Assembly (NCBI GenBank): GCA_002427105.1
Contig: DIPM01000033.1
Location: forward strand, 62,001 to 126,000
DNA length: 64,000 nt
Reading direction: 5' to 3'
Source: Marinilabiliaceae bacterium UBA5488
Lineage (GTDB): Bacteria > Bacteroidota > Bacteroidia > Bacteroidales > Marinilabiliaceae
Numbering within the stretch: the first letter of the stretch is position 1; each line of letters opens with the position of its first letter. Positions 24,663 to 33,738 of the stretch are shown here, piece by piece. A program made the position numbers and the translations under genes. The notes beneath the pieces were generated by a model. That model saw nothing but the letters and a program-made list of their open reading frames with translations. It was not told the origin of the DNA and searched no databases.

Positions 24663-26519
24663 TTACTTTTCGTCGGCTTCCATCTGATCTTTCAGGGCAG
24701 CCAACTCAGAAATGTCACCCAGAGTAGTTTTCTCCAGATTATCCTTCAGTTTCTTAACACTCTTCTTGGTGCTTGCAGCAGCTTTAGCCTGTTCGGTTTT
24801 AGCAGCCTGCTCTTCGCCCTTCTTTTCATCCTCGAAAATACGAGAGTGAGACAGGATTATGCGTTTTGCACCCTTGTTGAACTCAATTACTTTAAACTGA
24901 AGTTTTTCTTCTGCCTTAGCCTGACTCCCATCCTCTTTTACAAGATGGCGTGGCGTTGCGAAGCCTTCAACTCCGTATTGTAATGCAATAACGGCACCTT
25001 TATCGAAAATGTCAACAATAGTACCTTCGTGAATTGAATCAACAACAAAGATTGTTTCGAATACATCCCAGGGATTTTCTTCCAATTGTTTATGACCCAG
25101 GCTTAAACGACGGTTCTCTTTATCAATTTCAAGAACTAAAACATCAATATTTTCACCGATGGTAGTAAACTCGGCAGGATGTTTCACTTTCTTAGTCCAT
25201 GAAAGGTCAGAAATATGAATTAATCCGTCAATACCCTCTTCTATTTCAACAAATACACCGAAGTTGGTAAAATTACGAACCTTGGCAGTGTGCTTGCTGT
25301 TAAGCGGATATTTCTCTTCGATATTATCCCATGGATCAGGTTTAAGCTGCTTAATTCCAAGTGACATCTTTCTTTCGTCGCGATCAAGAGTTAAAACAGT
25401 AGCTTCAACTTCATCGCCAACCTTAAGGAAGTCCTGTGCGCTGCGCAAGTGCTGCGACCATGACATTTCCGAAACGTGAATCAAGCCTTCCACGCCCGGT
25501 GCTATTTCAACAAATGCACCGTAATCGGCCATAACAACGACTTTACCCTTAACTATGTCTCCAACTTTAAGCTCCTGATTAAGAGCATCCCATGGATGAG
25601 CTGTAAGTTGCTTCAGACCTAGAGCAATACGTTTTTTCTCATCATCAAAATCAAGGATAACAACATTCAGCTTCTGATCTAACTGAACAATCTCCTCGGG
25701 ATGAGAAACACGACCCCATGAAAGGTCAGTTATGTGAATCAAACCATCTACTCCACCTAGGTCAATAAATACACCGTATGAAGTGATATTCTTAACTGTT
25801 CCTTCAAGGACTTGTCCTTTTTCCAGCTTAGAGATAATCTCCTTCTTTTGTTGTTCAAGCTCAGCTTCAATAAGAGCCTTGTGAGATACAACCACGTTCT
25901 TAAATTCGGGGTTAATCTTTACAACTTTGAACTCCATTGTTTTACCTACAAACACGTCATAGTCGCGTATTGGCTTCACATCAATCTGCGAACCGGGAAG
26001 GAAAGCCTCAATGCCAAATACATCTACAATCATACCACCTTTAGTGCGGCATTTGATGTATCCTTTAATAACTTCATCTTTTTCCAGGGCTTCATTCACA
26101 CGATCCCATGAGCGGAGAGCTCTGGCTTTTTTGTGCGAAAGAACCAACTGGCCTTTTTTGTCTTCCTGACTTTCTACATAAATTTCTACCTGATCGCCTA
26201 CTTTTAAATCGGGATTGTAGCGAAATTCATTTCTGCTAACGATGCCATCAGACTTAAACCCAATATTGATAACCACTTCACGTTTGTTCATCGCGATAAC
26301 GGTACCATCAATCACCTCTTTTTCAGAGATGGTCGAAAGGGTTTCGTCATACATTTTTTCAAGATCTGCTTTGTTTTTTCCTTCAATTACAATTTCATCA
26401 GCTTCAAAACTGTCCCAGTCAAAATTGTCAATAGGAGCGGCAACACTCTTGCTTGTTGCTTTCTTTTCTTCTAAAACCGGAGCTTTAAGCTCTTGGCTTT
26501 CTTCTTCAAATTCTGCCAT
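24663..26519 (-). CDS. rpsA: 30S ribosomal protein S1
   Basis: Binds mRNA on the 30S subunit and helps initiation, important in Bacteroidota where Shine-Dalgarno sequences are weak. 618 residues, with an acidic N-terminal extension (EEESQEL, FDWDSFEADEI) and six S1 OB-fold repeats from about residue 68 to 565; hallmark strands are GTVKNITSYGVFIDLGGVDG, GKVVVMADYGAFVEIAPGVE and AKVRNFTNFGVFVEIEEGID. The tail is Lys/Glu-rich. A TACTTTTGC box lies 54-62 bases upstream. A STAS gene and rnz follow in the same direction. Confidence 0.97.
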   Translation of the reverse strand: MAEFEEESQELKAPVLEEKKATSKSVAAPIDNFDWDSFEADEIVIEGKNKADLEKMYDETLSTISEKEVIDGTVIAMNKREVVINIGFKSDGIVSRNEFRYNPDLKVGDQVEIYVESQEDKKGQLVLSHKKARALRSWDRVNEALEKDEVIKGYIKCRTKGGMIVDVFGIEAFLPGSQIDVKPIRDYDVFVGKTMEFKVVKINPEFKNVVVSHKALIEAELEQQKKEIISKLEKGQVLEGTVKNITSYGVFIDLGGVDGLIHITDLSWGRVSHPEEIVQLDQKLNVVILDFDDEKKRIALGLKQLTAHPWDALNQELKVGDIVKGKVVVMADYGAFVEIAPGVEGLIHVSEMSWSQHLRSAQDFLKVGDEVEATVLTLDRDERKMSLGIKQLKPDPWDNIEEKYPLNSKHTAKVRNFTNFGVFVEIEEGIDGLIHISDLSWTKKVKHPAEFTTIGENIDVLVLEIDKENRRLSLGHKQLEENPWDVFETIFVVDSIHEGTIVDIFDKGAVIALQYGVEGFATPRHLVKEDGSQAKAEEKLQFKVIEFNKGAKRIILSHSRIFEDEKKGEEQAAKTEQAKAAASTKKSVKKLKDNLEKTTLGDISELAALKDQMEADEK

Positions 26520-26572
26520 TAATACTGAATTTCTAAATTAATTGGTTAGACTTTATCTTAATAAAAACGCTG

Positions 26573-26580
26573 CAAAAGTA
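26573..26580 (-). promoter_or_regulatory. Putative -7 box for rpsA
   Basis: Minus-strand TACTTTTG followed by C, 54 bases upstream of rpsA; leader about 45 bases. Confidence 0.5.
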
Positions 26581-26697
26581 CCACTTTTGTTTGAATTTCT
26601 ATTATTTAGCCACATAAAATCTTTAATATTTTGCATCCTTTGCCAAAGAAACCGGCTTTATCTTACTATCAAATATTTTATATTAACAAAAGTGTGG

Positions 26698-26727
26698 TTG
26701 AATAATAACTATAAAGCCTTATTTTTG
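26698..26727 (+). promoter_or_regulatory. Promoter of the nucleotide-sugar operon
   Basis: TTG (26698-26700), 19 bases, TATTTTTG (26720-26727): a full match to the Bacteroidota TTG-N19-TAnnTTTG promoter. The start codon is 20 bases downstream, so the leader is very short. Confidence 0.7.
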
Positions 26728-26746
26728 GGGAACAAAATATAAACAG

Positions 26747-27691
26747 ATGAAACGAATTTTGGTAACCGGGGGCGCCGGCTTTATAGGGTCTCATCTTTGC
26801 GACCGACTTATAGGTGAAGGCAATGAAGTTATTTGTATGGATAATTATTTTACCGGCAGCAAGAGCAATATTGTCCACCTGTTAAGCAATCCCTATTTTG
26901 AGTTGGTTCGTCACGACGTGACCCACCCATACTTTGTGGAAGTGGATGAAATCTACAACCTGGCCTGCCCCGCCTCTCCGGTTCATTATCAGTATAATCC
27001 CATTAAAACGATTAAAACATCAGTAATGGGCGCCATTAATATGCTGGGATTAGCAAAACGTATTAAGGCAAAAGTTCTGCAAGCATCTACAAGCGAGGTC
27101 TATGGTGACCCGCTGGAACATCCTCAGCCGGAGGCTTATTGGGGTAACGTGAACCCAATCGGAATCCGTTCCTGTTATGACGAAGGCAAGCGTTGCGCAG
27201 AAAGCCTTTTTATGAACTATCACCGCCAAAATGGGGTCAAAATCAAGCTTATTAGAATATTTAATACCTACGGCCCCCGCATGCATCCCAATGACGGACG
27301 GGTCGTGTCAAATTTTATTGTGCAGGCACTTAAGAATCAGCCTATAACTATTTTCGGAGACGGAACACAAACCAGAAGTTTCCAATATGTGGACGACCTG
27401 CTTGAAGGAATGATCAGGATGATGAATACCGCAGACGATTTCACGGGACCGGTAAACATTGGCAACCCCAATGAATTTTCGATGCTTGAACTAGCTAAGG
27501 AGGTTTTGGATATTACCGGCTCATCCTCAGAAATCATTCATCTTCCCCTGCCTGAAGATGACCCGACGCAAAGAAGACCTGATATCACACTGGCAAAAGA
27601 AAATCTTAACAACTGGGAGCCAAAAATTCAGCTCCGTCAGGGGCTCTCTGCCACGATAGAGTACTTTGATCAATTGCTGAATGCAAAGTGA
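26747..27691 (+). CDS. UDP-glucuronate decarboxylase (UDP-xylose synthase)
   Basis: SDR enzyme that oxidises and decarboxylates UDP-glucuronate to UDP-xylose, a precursor for surface glycans. 314 residues, normal for the bacterial form. Seen: RILVTGGAGFIGSHLCDRL (Rossmann loop), DNYFTGSKSNI, YNLACPASPVHYQYNPI, catalytic STSEVYG and Y144-K148 in SCYDEGKRCAE, RIFNTYGPRMHPNDGRV, and FGDGTQTRSFQYVDD. The PASPxHYQ..P motif and GPRMHPNDGRV set it apart from RmlB, so I reject dTDP-glucose dehydratase even though rmlA, rmlC and rmlD follow. First gene of a five-gene operon ending at 31967. Confidence 0.95.
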   Translation: MKRILVTGGAGFIGSHLCDRLIGEGNEVICMDNYFTGSKSNIVHLLSNPYFELVRHDVTHPYFVEVDEIYNLACPASPVHYQYNPIKTIKTSVMGAINMLGLAKRIKAKVLQASTSEVYGDPLEHPQPEAYWGNVNPIGIRSCYDEGKRCAESLFMNYHRQNGVKIKLIRIFNTYGPRMHPNDGRVVSNFIVQALKNQPITIFGDGTQTRSFQYVDDLLEGMIRMMNTADDFTGPVNIGNPNEFSMLELAKEVLDITGSSSEIIHLPLPEDDPTQRRPDITLAKENLNNWEPKIQLRQGLSATIEYFDQLLNAK

Positions 27692-27749
27692 AAGATTTTG
27701 AGGTATAAAGCATTGCAAATAAACAAATTGAAAACAAAACATTAAAGAA

Positions 27750-28643
27750 ATGAAAGGAATTATATTGGCCGGAGGTTCAGGTACACGTTTATATCCGGCA
27801 ACCAAAAGTATATCCAAACAGATTATTCCGGTGTATGATAAACCAATGATTTACTACCCACTGTCAGTATTAATGCTGGCCGGTATCAGGGAAATATTAA
27901 TAATATCCACACCCTACGATTTGCCATTATACAAGCGACTATTCGGAGATGGAAGCGAATTGGGACTATCCTTCAGCTATGCCGAACAAGCTTCACCCGA
28001 TGGTTTGGCACAAGCCTTTATTATTGGTGAGGAGTTTATTGGCGACAGCGCGGTTTGCTTGATTTTAGGCGACAATATTTTCTATGGCTTTGATTTCAGC
28101 AAAATACTGCGCGAAGCTCATAGCCTCACCTCGGGAGCTATGGTGTTCGGCTACTATGTAAATGATCCCGAAAGGTACGGGGTTGTTGAGTTTGACAAAG
28201 CCGGCAAGGTACTAAGTCTGGAAGAGAAGCCAAGTCATCCAAAATCTAACTATGCAGTTACCGGTCTTTACTTCTATGGCAATGATGCGGCGAAAAAGGC
28301 TAAATCATTGAAACCAAGCCCTCGCGGTGAGTTAGAAATAACGGATTTAAACCGTCTTTACCTGAATGAAGAAAATTTGCAGGTAAAGTTGCTTGGACGG
28401 GGGATGGCCTGGCTTGATACAGGGACTCATGACAGTTTGCTTCAGGCCTCTAACTTTATTTCAACTATCGAAAAGCGCCAGGGACTAAAAATTGCTTGCA
28501 TTGAAGAAATAGCATATAAAAAAGGGTGGATTGACAAGAAGCAGTTGTTGACCCTAGCCAAGCCCTTAGAAAAGAACGAATATGGTCAGTATCTTAAAAA
28601 AATTGCAGGTTTTGATATTAGCGAAATACGGAATGAATTATAA
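27750..28643 (+). CDS. rmlA: Glucose-1-phosphate thymidylyltransferase
   Basis: Makes dTDP-glucose from dTTP and glucose-1-phosphate, the first step of dTDP-L-rhamnose synthesis. 297 residues. Seen: MKGIILAGGSGTRLYPATK (nucleotide-binding loop), KQIIPVYDKPMIYYPLS, LILGDNIFYG with the metal-binding Asp, VVEFDKAGKVLSLEEKP, and the AWLDTGTHDSLLQASNF and IACIEEIAYKKGWI segments typical of RmlA. Regulated by dTDP-rhamnose in the family. 58 bases downstream of the UDP-xylose synthase gene, 47 before rmlC. Confidence 0.97.
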   Translation: MKGIILAGGSGTRLYPATKSISKQIIPVYDKPMIYYPLSVLMLAGIREILIISTPYDLPLYKRLFGDGSELGLSFSYAEQASPDGLAQAFIIGEEFIGDSAVCLILGDNIFYGFDFSKILREAHSLTSGAMVFGYYVNDPERYGVVEFDKAGKVLSLEEKPSHPKSNYAVTGLYFYGNDAAKKAKSLKPSPRGELEITDLNRLYLNEENLQVKLLGRGMAWLDTGTHDSLLQASNFISTIEKRQGLKIACIEEIAYKKGWIDKKQLLTLAKPLEKNEYGQYLKKIAGFDISEIRNEL

Positions 28644-28690
28644 TTTTGTCTGCGCTAAGCTGCTTTCAAATAGAAAAAGAAAGGAAGAAA

Positions 28691-29251
28691 ATGAGAATTG
28701 AAGAGACCAATATTGACGGACTTTTAATTATTGAACCTCAGGTTTATAATGACTCCAGAGGCTATTTTTTTGAGCTTTATAACCGGCCCGGATTTAAGTC
28801 ACAAGGTATTGAAGCAAGTTTTATTCAGGATAATGTATCATATTCAATAAAAAACACAATAAGAGGCTTGCACTATCAGTTGGCTCCTCACGGCCAGTCG
28901 AAACTAGTACAGGTTTTAAGAGGACGCGTTCTTGATGTCGCAGTTGATTTAAGAGAATACTCAGATACTTTCGGGCAACATTATTCAATTGAGCTTTCTG
29001 ATGAAAACAAGCTCCAATTCTTTATTCCCCAAGGATTTGCCCATGGATTCGTTGCACTGAGTGATGAAGTTGTATTCTATTATAAGTGTGATAATGTCTA
29101 TCATCGTGATTCGGAGCGCGGGATAAATTTCAATGATCCAAAGCTTGGGATTGATTGGGGAATTAAGCTTCAAGATGCCATTGTTTCACCCAAAGACAAA
29201 GAGCTTCCTTCTTTTGATAAGGCAGAGAAAAACTTCTCGTTTCGTGTATAA
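28691..29251 (+). CDS. rmlC: dTDP-4-dehydrorhamnose 3,5-epimerase
   Basis: Cupin epimerase acting at C3 and C5 of dTDP-4-keto-6-deoxyglucose. 186 residues from the ATG at 28691, which is preceded by AAGGAAG; the frame is open 15 codons further up without a good start. Seen: IIEPQVYNDSRGYFFELY, SFIQDNVSYSIKNTIRGLHYQ with the catalytic His, KLVQVLRGRVLDVAVDLR with Lys, and FFIPQGFAHGFVALSDEVVFYYKC with the catalytic Tyr region. Lies between rmlA and rmlD. The substrate is made by RmlB, which is not in the window. Confidence 0.96.
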   Translation: MRIEETNIDGLLIIEPQVYNDSRGYFFELYNRPGFKSQGIEASFIQDNVSYSIKNTIRGLHYQLAPHGQSKLVQVLRGRVLDVAVDLREYSDTFGQHYSIELSDENKLQFFIPQGFAHGFVALSDEVVFYYKCDNVYHRDSERGINFNDPKLGIDWGIKLQDAIVSPKDKELPSFDKAEKNFSFRV

Positions 29252-29294
29252 GAAGCAAATATTACAAGTGATTTATAAAATTATATAAAGCAAA

Positions 29295-30161
29295 ATGCGA
29301 GTATTGATAGTAGGCGGTGAAGGTCAGTTGGGTTTAACACTTACGGAGTTATCAAAAACTGCAGGTTTCGCGAGTTTCAAGGCCACGACCATGGAAAGCC
29401 TCGATTTAAGCAAGGAAGAAAACGTGAAGAGCTGTTTTGAGAAGGAAGAGTTTGACTACCTTGTTAATTGTGCTGCTTATACTGCAGTTGACCGGGCCGA
29501 AAGTGAGCGTGAAACAGCGATGCTTATTAACGCTCAGGCTCCTGAATGGATGGCCAAATATGCTCACCAGAAAGGAGCAGGTATAATTCATATTTCTACT
29601 GATTATGTGTTTGGGGGCTCGGGCAACCGTCCCTTTAGTCCGGAATCTCCAAAGTATCCAACTTCAGTTTACGGAGAAACAAAGCTAAAAGGCGAAGAGT
29701 TAGTGGCCAAAGAGAACCCGAATCATATTATTATCCGCACAGCCTGGCTTTACTCACGCTACGGAGCCAATTTTGTAAAGACCATGCTGCGGTTATCTGA
29801 AGAAAAATCAGAACTTTCGGTTGTTTATGATCAGGTCGGAGCCCCAACTTATGCCGACGATTTGGCAGCTGCCATATTAAAACTTCTGGAACTCAGCGCT
29901 AAAGATAAAAGTTCTTTTGTCCCGGGTATATACCACTATTCTAACCTTGGAGTTTGCAGCTGGTATGACTTTGCCCTTATGATTTTTAAGTTGAGCAAGC
30001 GAAAAGTTAAAGTAAGTCCGGTTTTGTCGGATGAATACAAAACAGCTGCTGAGCGACCTGCTTATTCTGTTATGGACAGCTCAAAAATCAGAAAAACGTT
30101 TGGCGTCCAAATTCCCTACTGGACTGATAGCCTTGAAAAATGTATCTCAGAACTTAATTAA
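29295..30161 (+). CDS. rmlD: dTDP-4-dehydrorhamnose reductase
   Basis: NAD(P)H-dependent SDR reductase giving dTDP-L-rhamnose. 288 residues. Seen: VLIVGGEGQLGLTLTEL, LVNCAAYTAVDRAESE, IHISTDYVFGGSGNRPFSPE, catalytic Tyr-Lys in PTSVYGETKLKGEELV, IIRTAWLYSRYGANFVKTM, and VVYDQVGAPTYADDLA. All family landmarks are intact. Fourth gene of the operon; a phosphosugar mutase follows after 60 bases. Confidence 0.97.
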   Translation: MRVLIVGGEGQLGLTLTELSKTAGFASFKATTMESLDLSKEENVKSCFEKEEFDYLVNCAAYTAVDRAESERETAMLINAQAPEWMAKYAHQKGAGIIHISTDYVFGGSGNRPFSPESPKYPTSVYGETKLKGEELVAKENPNHIIIRTAWLYSRYGANFVKTMLRLSEEKSELSVVYDQVGAPTYADDLAAAILKLLELSAKDKSSFVPGIYHYSNLGVCSWYDFALMIFKLSKRKVKVSPVLSDEYKTAAERPAYSVMDSSKIRKTFGVQIPYWTDSLEKCISELN

Positions 30162-30221
30162 AGAATGAATTAGTAAGAAAAATACAAAAATCCCCATCAC
30201 TAATTTCTAATTAAATTGATT

Positions 30222-31967
30222 ATGGAAAGTATTATAGATAAGGTCAGAGAGAAGGCACAACGATGGCTTGACGGCGCATACGATGAGTCAACCAAGGCCG
30301 AAGTAAGAAGAATGCTTAACAATCAGGATACCACCGAGCTGGTTGATTCCTTCTATAAGGATTTGGAGTTTGGAACCGGCGGTTTGCGAGGCATTATGGG
30401 TGTAGGTTCAAACCGCATGAATATTTACACGATGGGTTCGGCAACTCAGGGATTAGCCAACTATATCAACAAAGAATTTGCTCATCTGCCTGAAAGAAAA
30501 GTAGTGATAGGGCACGATTGTAGAAATAATTCCAGACTCTTTGCCGAAAAAGCTGCGGCCATATTTGCTGCTAACGGCATCACAGCTTATTTATTTGAAG
30601 ATTTAAGACCCACTCCCGAAATATCTTTCGCGATTAGAAAACTATCCTGCCAGAGTGGTGTAATGATTACTGCGTCGCATAATCCGAAAGAATACAACGG
30701 ATATAAGGCTTATTGGAATGATGGTGCCCAGATAATTGCTCCTCACGACACAAATATTATTGATGAAGTAAACAAAATTGCTTCTGTCGATGATATAAAA
30801 TTTGAAGGAAACAAGGATCTTATAAAAATTCTTGGAAGAGAGATGGATCAGCTCTTTTTGGATGCCGTTAAGGCTATCTCACTGAATCCCGAAGCAATTG
30901 CGCGTCAAAAGGATTTGAAAATTGTCTTCTCTCCTATTCATGGAACCACCTATAAAATTGTGCCGGAGGCTTTGAGACAATTTGGCTTCAGCAATATTAT
31001 TAATGTGCCCGAGCAGGATGTAGTAAGCGGAAACTTTCCTACTGTTGAATCTCCCAATCCGGAAGAACCCAAGGCTTTGAAAATGGCTATCGACAAGGCC
31101 ATCGCTACCGGTGCAGAGCTTGTCGCAGCATCCGACCCCGACGGTGACAGGCTCGGCATAGCAATTAGAAATGATGAAGGAGAATTTATTTTGGTAAACG
31201 GTAATCAAACAGCTCTTCTAATAACCTGGTATATGGTTACCCAATGGAAAGAGCGCGGACTATTGACCGGCAAGGAGTTTATTGTAAAGACCATAGTAAC
31301 AACCGAGCTAATGAAGGCCATTGCAGATAAAAATGGAGTGGAAATTTATGATACTTTTACCGGGTTTAAATGGATAGCCTCAATTATTAGGGAGCTTGAG
31401 GGCAAGAAAAAGTATATCTGCGGCGGAGAAGAGAGTTACGGATTTCTTCCCGGGGATTATGTCAGAGATAAAGACTCGGTGGGCGCGATATGTATGATTG
31501 CCGAAATCGCGGCATGGGCGCGTGATAAGGGAAAGAGTCTCTATGAACTTCTGAAAGATATTTACATAGAATACGGGTTCTCACAAGAACGATTAATCTC
31601 GATAGTACGTAAAGGAAAATCAGGCGCTGATGAAATTGCTGCTATCATGAAGCAATTCAGGACAACGCCTCCTGTTAGCCTTGGAGGCTCAAAGCTTAAC
31701 TTGATTAAGGACTACTCTGTTCTTACGGCAAAGAATCCGATTAATGGCAAATCAAGCCCAATTGACTTGCCTGCTTATTCTGATGTTTTGCAGTTTTTCA
31801 CCGAAGACGGCTCCAAGGTATCAGTTCGCCCCTCAGGGACTGAGCCCAAAATAAAGTTCTATTTTGAGGTTCAGGTTGAACTTAAAAATCGTGCAGGTTA
31901 CAATGCTGCAACGCAAAAGGGTAATGAAAAAATTGATAAGATTGTAGCTGATTTAAAGCTTAGCTGA
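30222..31967 (+). CDS. Phosphosugar mutase (phosphoglucomutase/phosphomannomutase)
   Basis: Alpha-D-phosphohexomutase of the long bacterial form, 581 residues from the ATG at 30222. It interconverts hexose 1- and 6-phosphates, supplying glucose-1-phosphate for RmlA and UDP-glucose. Phosphoserine loop ITASHNPKEYNGYKAYW near 148, metal loop ASDPDGDRLGIA near 302-312, sugar-binding loop GGEESYGFLPGDYVRDKDSV, and phosphate-binding loop RPSGTEPKIKFYF near the C terminus. Which sugar is preferred cannot be told. Last gene of the nucleotide-sugar operon and followed by a strong terminator. Confidence 0.94.
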   Translation: MESIIDKVREKAQRWLDGAYDESTKAEVRRMLNNQDTTELVDSFYKDLEFGTGGLRGIMGVGSNRMNIYTMGSATQGLANYINKEFAHLPERKVVIGHDCRNNSRLFAEKAAAIFAANGITAYLFEDLRPTPEISFAIRKLSCQSGVMITASHNPKEYNGYKAYWNDGAQIIAPHDTNIIDEVNKIASVDDIKFEGNKDLIKILGREMDQLFLDAVKAISLNPEAIARQKDLKIVFSPIHGTTYKIVPEALRQFGFSNIINVPEQDVVSGNFPTVESPNPEEPKALKMAIDKAIATGAELVAASDPDGDRLGIAIRNDEGEFILVNGNQTALLITWYMVTQWKERGLLTGKEFIVKTIVTTELMKAIADKNGVEIYDTFTGFKWIASIIRELEGKKKYICGGEESYGFLPGDYVRDKDSVGAICMIAEIAAWARDKGKSLYELLKDIYIEYGFSQERLISIVRKGKSGADEIAAIMKQFRTTPPVSLGGSKLNLIKDYSVLTAKNPINGKSSPIDLPAYSDVLQFFTEDGSKVSVRPSGTEPKIKFYFEVQVELKNRAGYNAATQKGNEKIDKIVADLKLS

Positions 31968-32013
31968 CAAAACAAAGTCTCTTAGCTGCCACAGCTTAAA
32001 TTAAGAGCTAACA

Positions 32014-32048
32014 TAAGCCGTGATTTTAAATCGCGGCTTATTTTTTTT
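32014..32048 (+). terminator. Rho-independent terminator of the nucleotide-sugar operon
   Basis: Twelve-base stem TAAGCCGTGATT / AATCGCGGCTTA (one G-U pair), 3-base loop, then eight T residues at 32041-32048. The T-run overlaps the stop codon of the convergent helicase gene. Confidence 0.88.
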
Positions 32049-33471
32049 ATTCGCTGAAGAATTCTTTTGGAAAGTTTACCAGATACAGCCTTTCTGTTGC
32101 TCTGGTGAAGGCTGTGTATAGCCAGCGGATAAACTCGCGTGAAAGGTAGTCTTGAGTAAAGTATCCCAGATCAATAAAAACAGCTTTCCACTGTCCGCCC
32201 TGCGCTTTATGACAGGTCATAGCGTAGGCAAATTTAACCTGCAAAGCGTTGTAAAATTCATTGCTGCGAATTGCCTCATAGCGCTTTCTGCTAACTGTTA
32301 TATCCGCATAATCTTCCATAACAGAATTAAAGAATAGTTCATGCTGCTCATGTGATAGTCCGGCTCCCTGGCTTTGTATGGAATCTAAGATTATTCGGGT
32401 ATCAATTTCAATATTTTTATAATCTATTAATTCACAGCTAATATCGGCAAATCTGAGTCCGTAGAGCTCATAATATTTCTTAATCCTCAAGATGCGGGCA
32501 ATATCTCCGTTGGCAATAAAACTAATATCTTCATGTTCTTTTAACCAGTGATAGTTATTTTTCATAACCAGAAGATAATCACCCGTTGAAAGCTCTTCTT
32601 CTCTGTACAGCACAGTGTTTCTGACTCCCTGATTGTACAGATTGGCTCTTTTGTTGGTTCGCGTCACTATTAGAGTCTCTTCCAAACCAAAATTACTGTA
32701 ACAATAATTTAGCTCTTCCATAAATTCAGCTCCCGAAATCCTAAAAAGGTCAGGATAGCCATTAGTAACAATTTGAGGGTAATTATTAATGTCATTATAG
32801 CCATTTAGCATTGCCCTTAGGGCAGTTGCATTATAAAGCACACCACTATTCTTCTGCTGCCTTACGACATCCGTCAAAACCGACTCCCATACCTCTGCCC
32901 CGAAGGCTTCCATGTAAGCCTTGTCAAGTGCGGGACTAAGTGCAATGCCAACAGGAGGAAGCTGGGCTGTATCCCCTATCAAAAGGAGTCTGCAATTCTC
33001 AGCACCATAAACATAGGCCATCAAATCATCCAGTAGGCGACCCGAGCCAAAAGAAGAGTCTCCCAAACTTTCATTTGCAATCATAGATGATTCATCCACA
33101 ATAAAAAGAGTGTTTTTATGAAGATTATCATTCAGATTAAAGCTTCCAAAACCATCTTTAGAAGAGTGGCGGCGATAGATTTTTTTATGAATAGTATAGG
33201 CCGGAAGCCCTACATAGGCACTTAAGACCTTGGCAGCACGCCCTGTAGGTGCCATTAGCACAGCTTTAATATTATATTCAGAAAGAGTTTGCACAAATGC
33301 CCGCATTAATGTAGTTTTGCCGGTACCTGCGTAACCCCTTAAAATGAATAGAGGCATATTGCCATTAAACGCCATGAAAGCGGATATATTAGCAAGAGCA
33401 TCCTCTTGGGAATTTGTAGGATTAAAAGTGAAATTAGACTTAAAGCTGTTAAAAAAGACTTCCTTCTGCAT
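32047..33471 (-). CDS. RecD-like ATP-dependent DNA helicase (AAA, UvrD_C_2)
   Basis: 474-residue superfamily 1B helicase. Start chosen at the ATG at 33471; 8 further codons exist upstream. Motif I ILRGYAGTGKTTLMRAF, motif II FIVDESSMI, motif III LLLIGDTAQLPPVG, motif V AMTCHKAQGGQWKAVFIDLG, motif VI RWLYTAFTRATERLYLV. It lacks the long N-terminal extension of RecD proper and of RecD2, and there is no recB or recC nearby. This short RecD-like form is common in Bacteroidota; its role in repair or recombination is inferred only. It reads convergently to the nucleotide-sugar operon. Confidence 0.9.
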   Translation of the reverse strand: MQKEVFFNSFKSNFTFNPTNSQEDALANISAFMAFNGNMPLFILRGYAGTGKTTLMRAFVQTLSEYNIKAVLMAPTGRAAKVLSAYVGLPAYTIHKKIYRRHSSKDGFGSFNLNDNLHKNTLFIVDESSMIANESLGDSSFGSGRLLDDLMAYVYGAENCRLLLIGDTAQLPPVGIALSPALDKAYMEAFGAEVWESVLTDVVRQQKNSGVLYNATALRAMLNGYNDINNYPQIVTNGYPDLFRISGAEFMEELNYCYSNFGLEETLIVTRTNKRANLYNQGVRNTVLYREEELSTGDYLLVMKNNYHWLKEHEDISFIANGDIARILRIKKYYELYGLRFADISCELIDYKNIEIDTRIILDSIQSQGAGLSHEQHELFFNSVMEDYADITVSRKRYEAIRSNEFYNALQVKFAYAMTCHKAQGGQWKAVFIDLGYFTQDYLSREFIRWLYTAFTRATERLYLVNFPKEFFSE

Positions 33472-33654
33472 TTTTTTGAGTAAATAATTCAACAAAGAAA
33501 AGTTGAATGATATATTTTTATAAATTTGTGCAAAGATTGGATTAAATAATTTTACAATGAAAGTACTATGAAAATAATCTAGCTAGCAAGTTAGGATTTT
33601 TATGTTCTCAGTACTTACAATTAAGCATTAAAAACAATAACATAAACAGGTGAA

Positions 33655-33735
33655 ATGAGCTCGGGAATACATCTCGCAAAAACACAGGATAATTCCCCTG
33701 GCAAATTCCATACGACAACAAAAACAAACTATTAA
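33655..33735 (+). CDS. Possible 26-codon leader ORF upstream of the pilin-like gene
   Basis: An ATG preceded by CAGGTGAA opens a 26-codon frame (MSSGIHLAKTQDNSPG...) that stops 3 bases before the start of the next gene. The placement suggests a coupled leader peptide, but a frame this short can arise by chance, and the codon content (poly-Thr, Lys, Asn) is that of non-coding AT-rich DNA. The rest of the 33472-33738 gap holds a TAAATTTG box at 33521-33528 and nothing else I can name. Confidence 0.2.
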   Translation: MSSGIHLAKTQDNSPGKFHTTTKTNY

Positions 33736-33738
33736 CGT

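Noticed and set aside
26747..27691. dTDP-glucose 4,6-dehydratase (rmlB)
   Set aside because: The PASPVHYQYNP and GPRMHPNDGRV motifs are those of UDP-glucuronate decarboxylase; RmlB features are missing.
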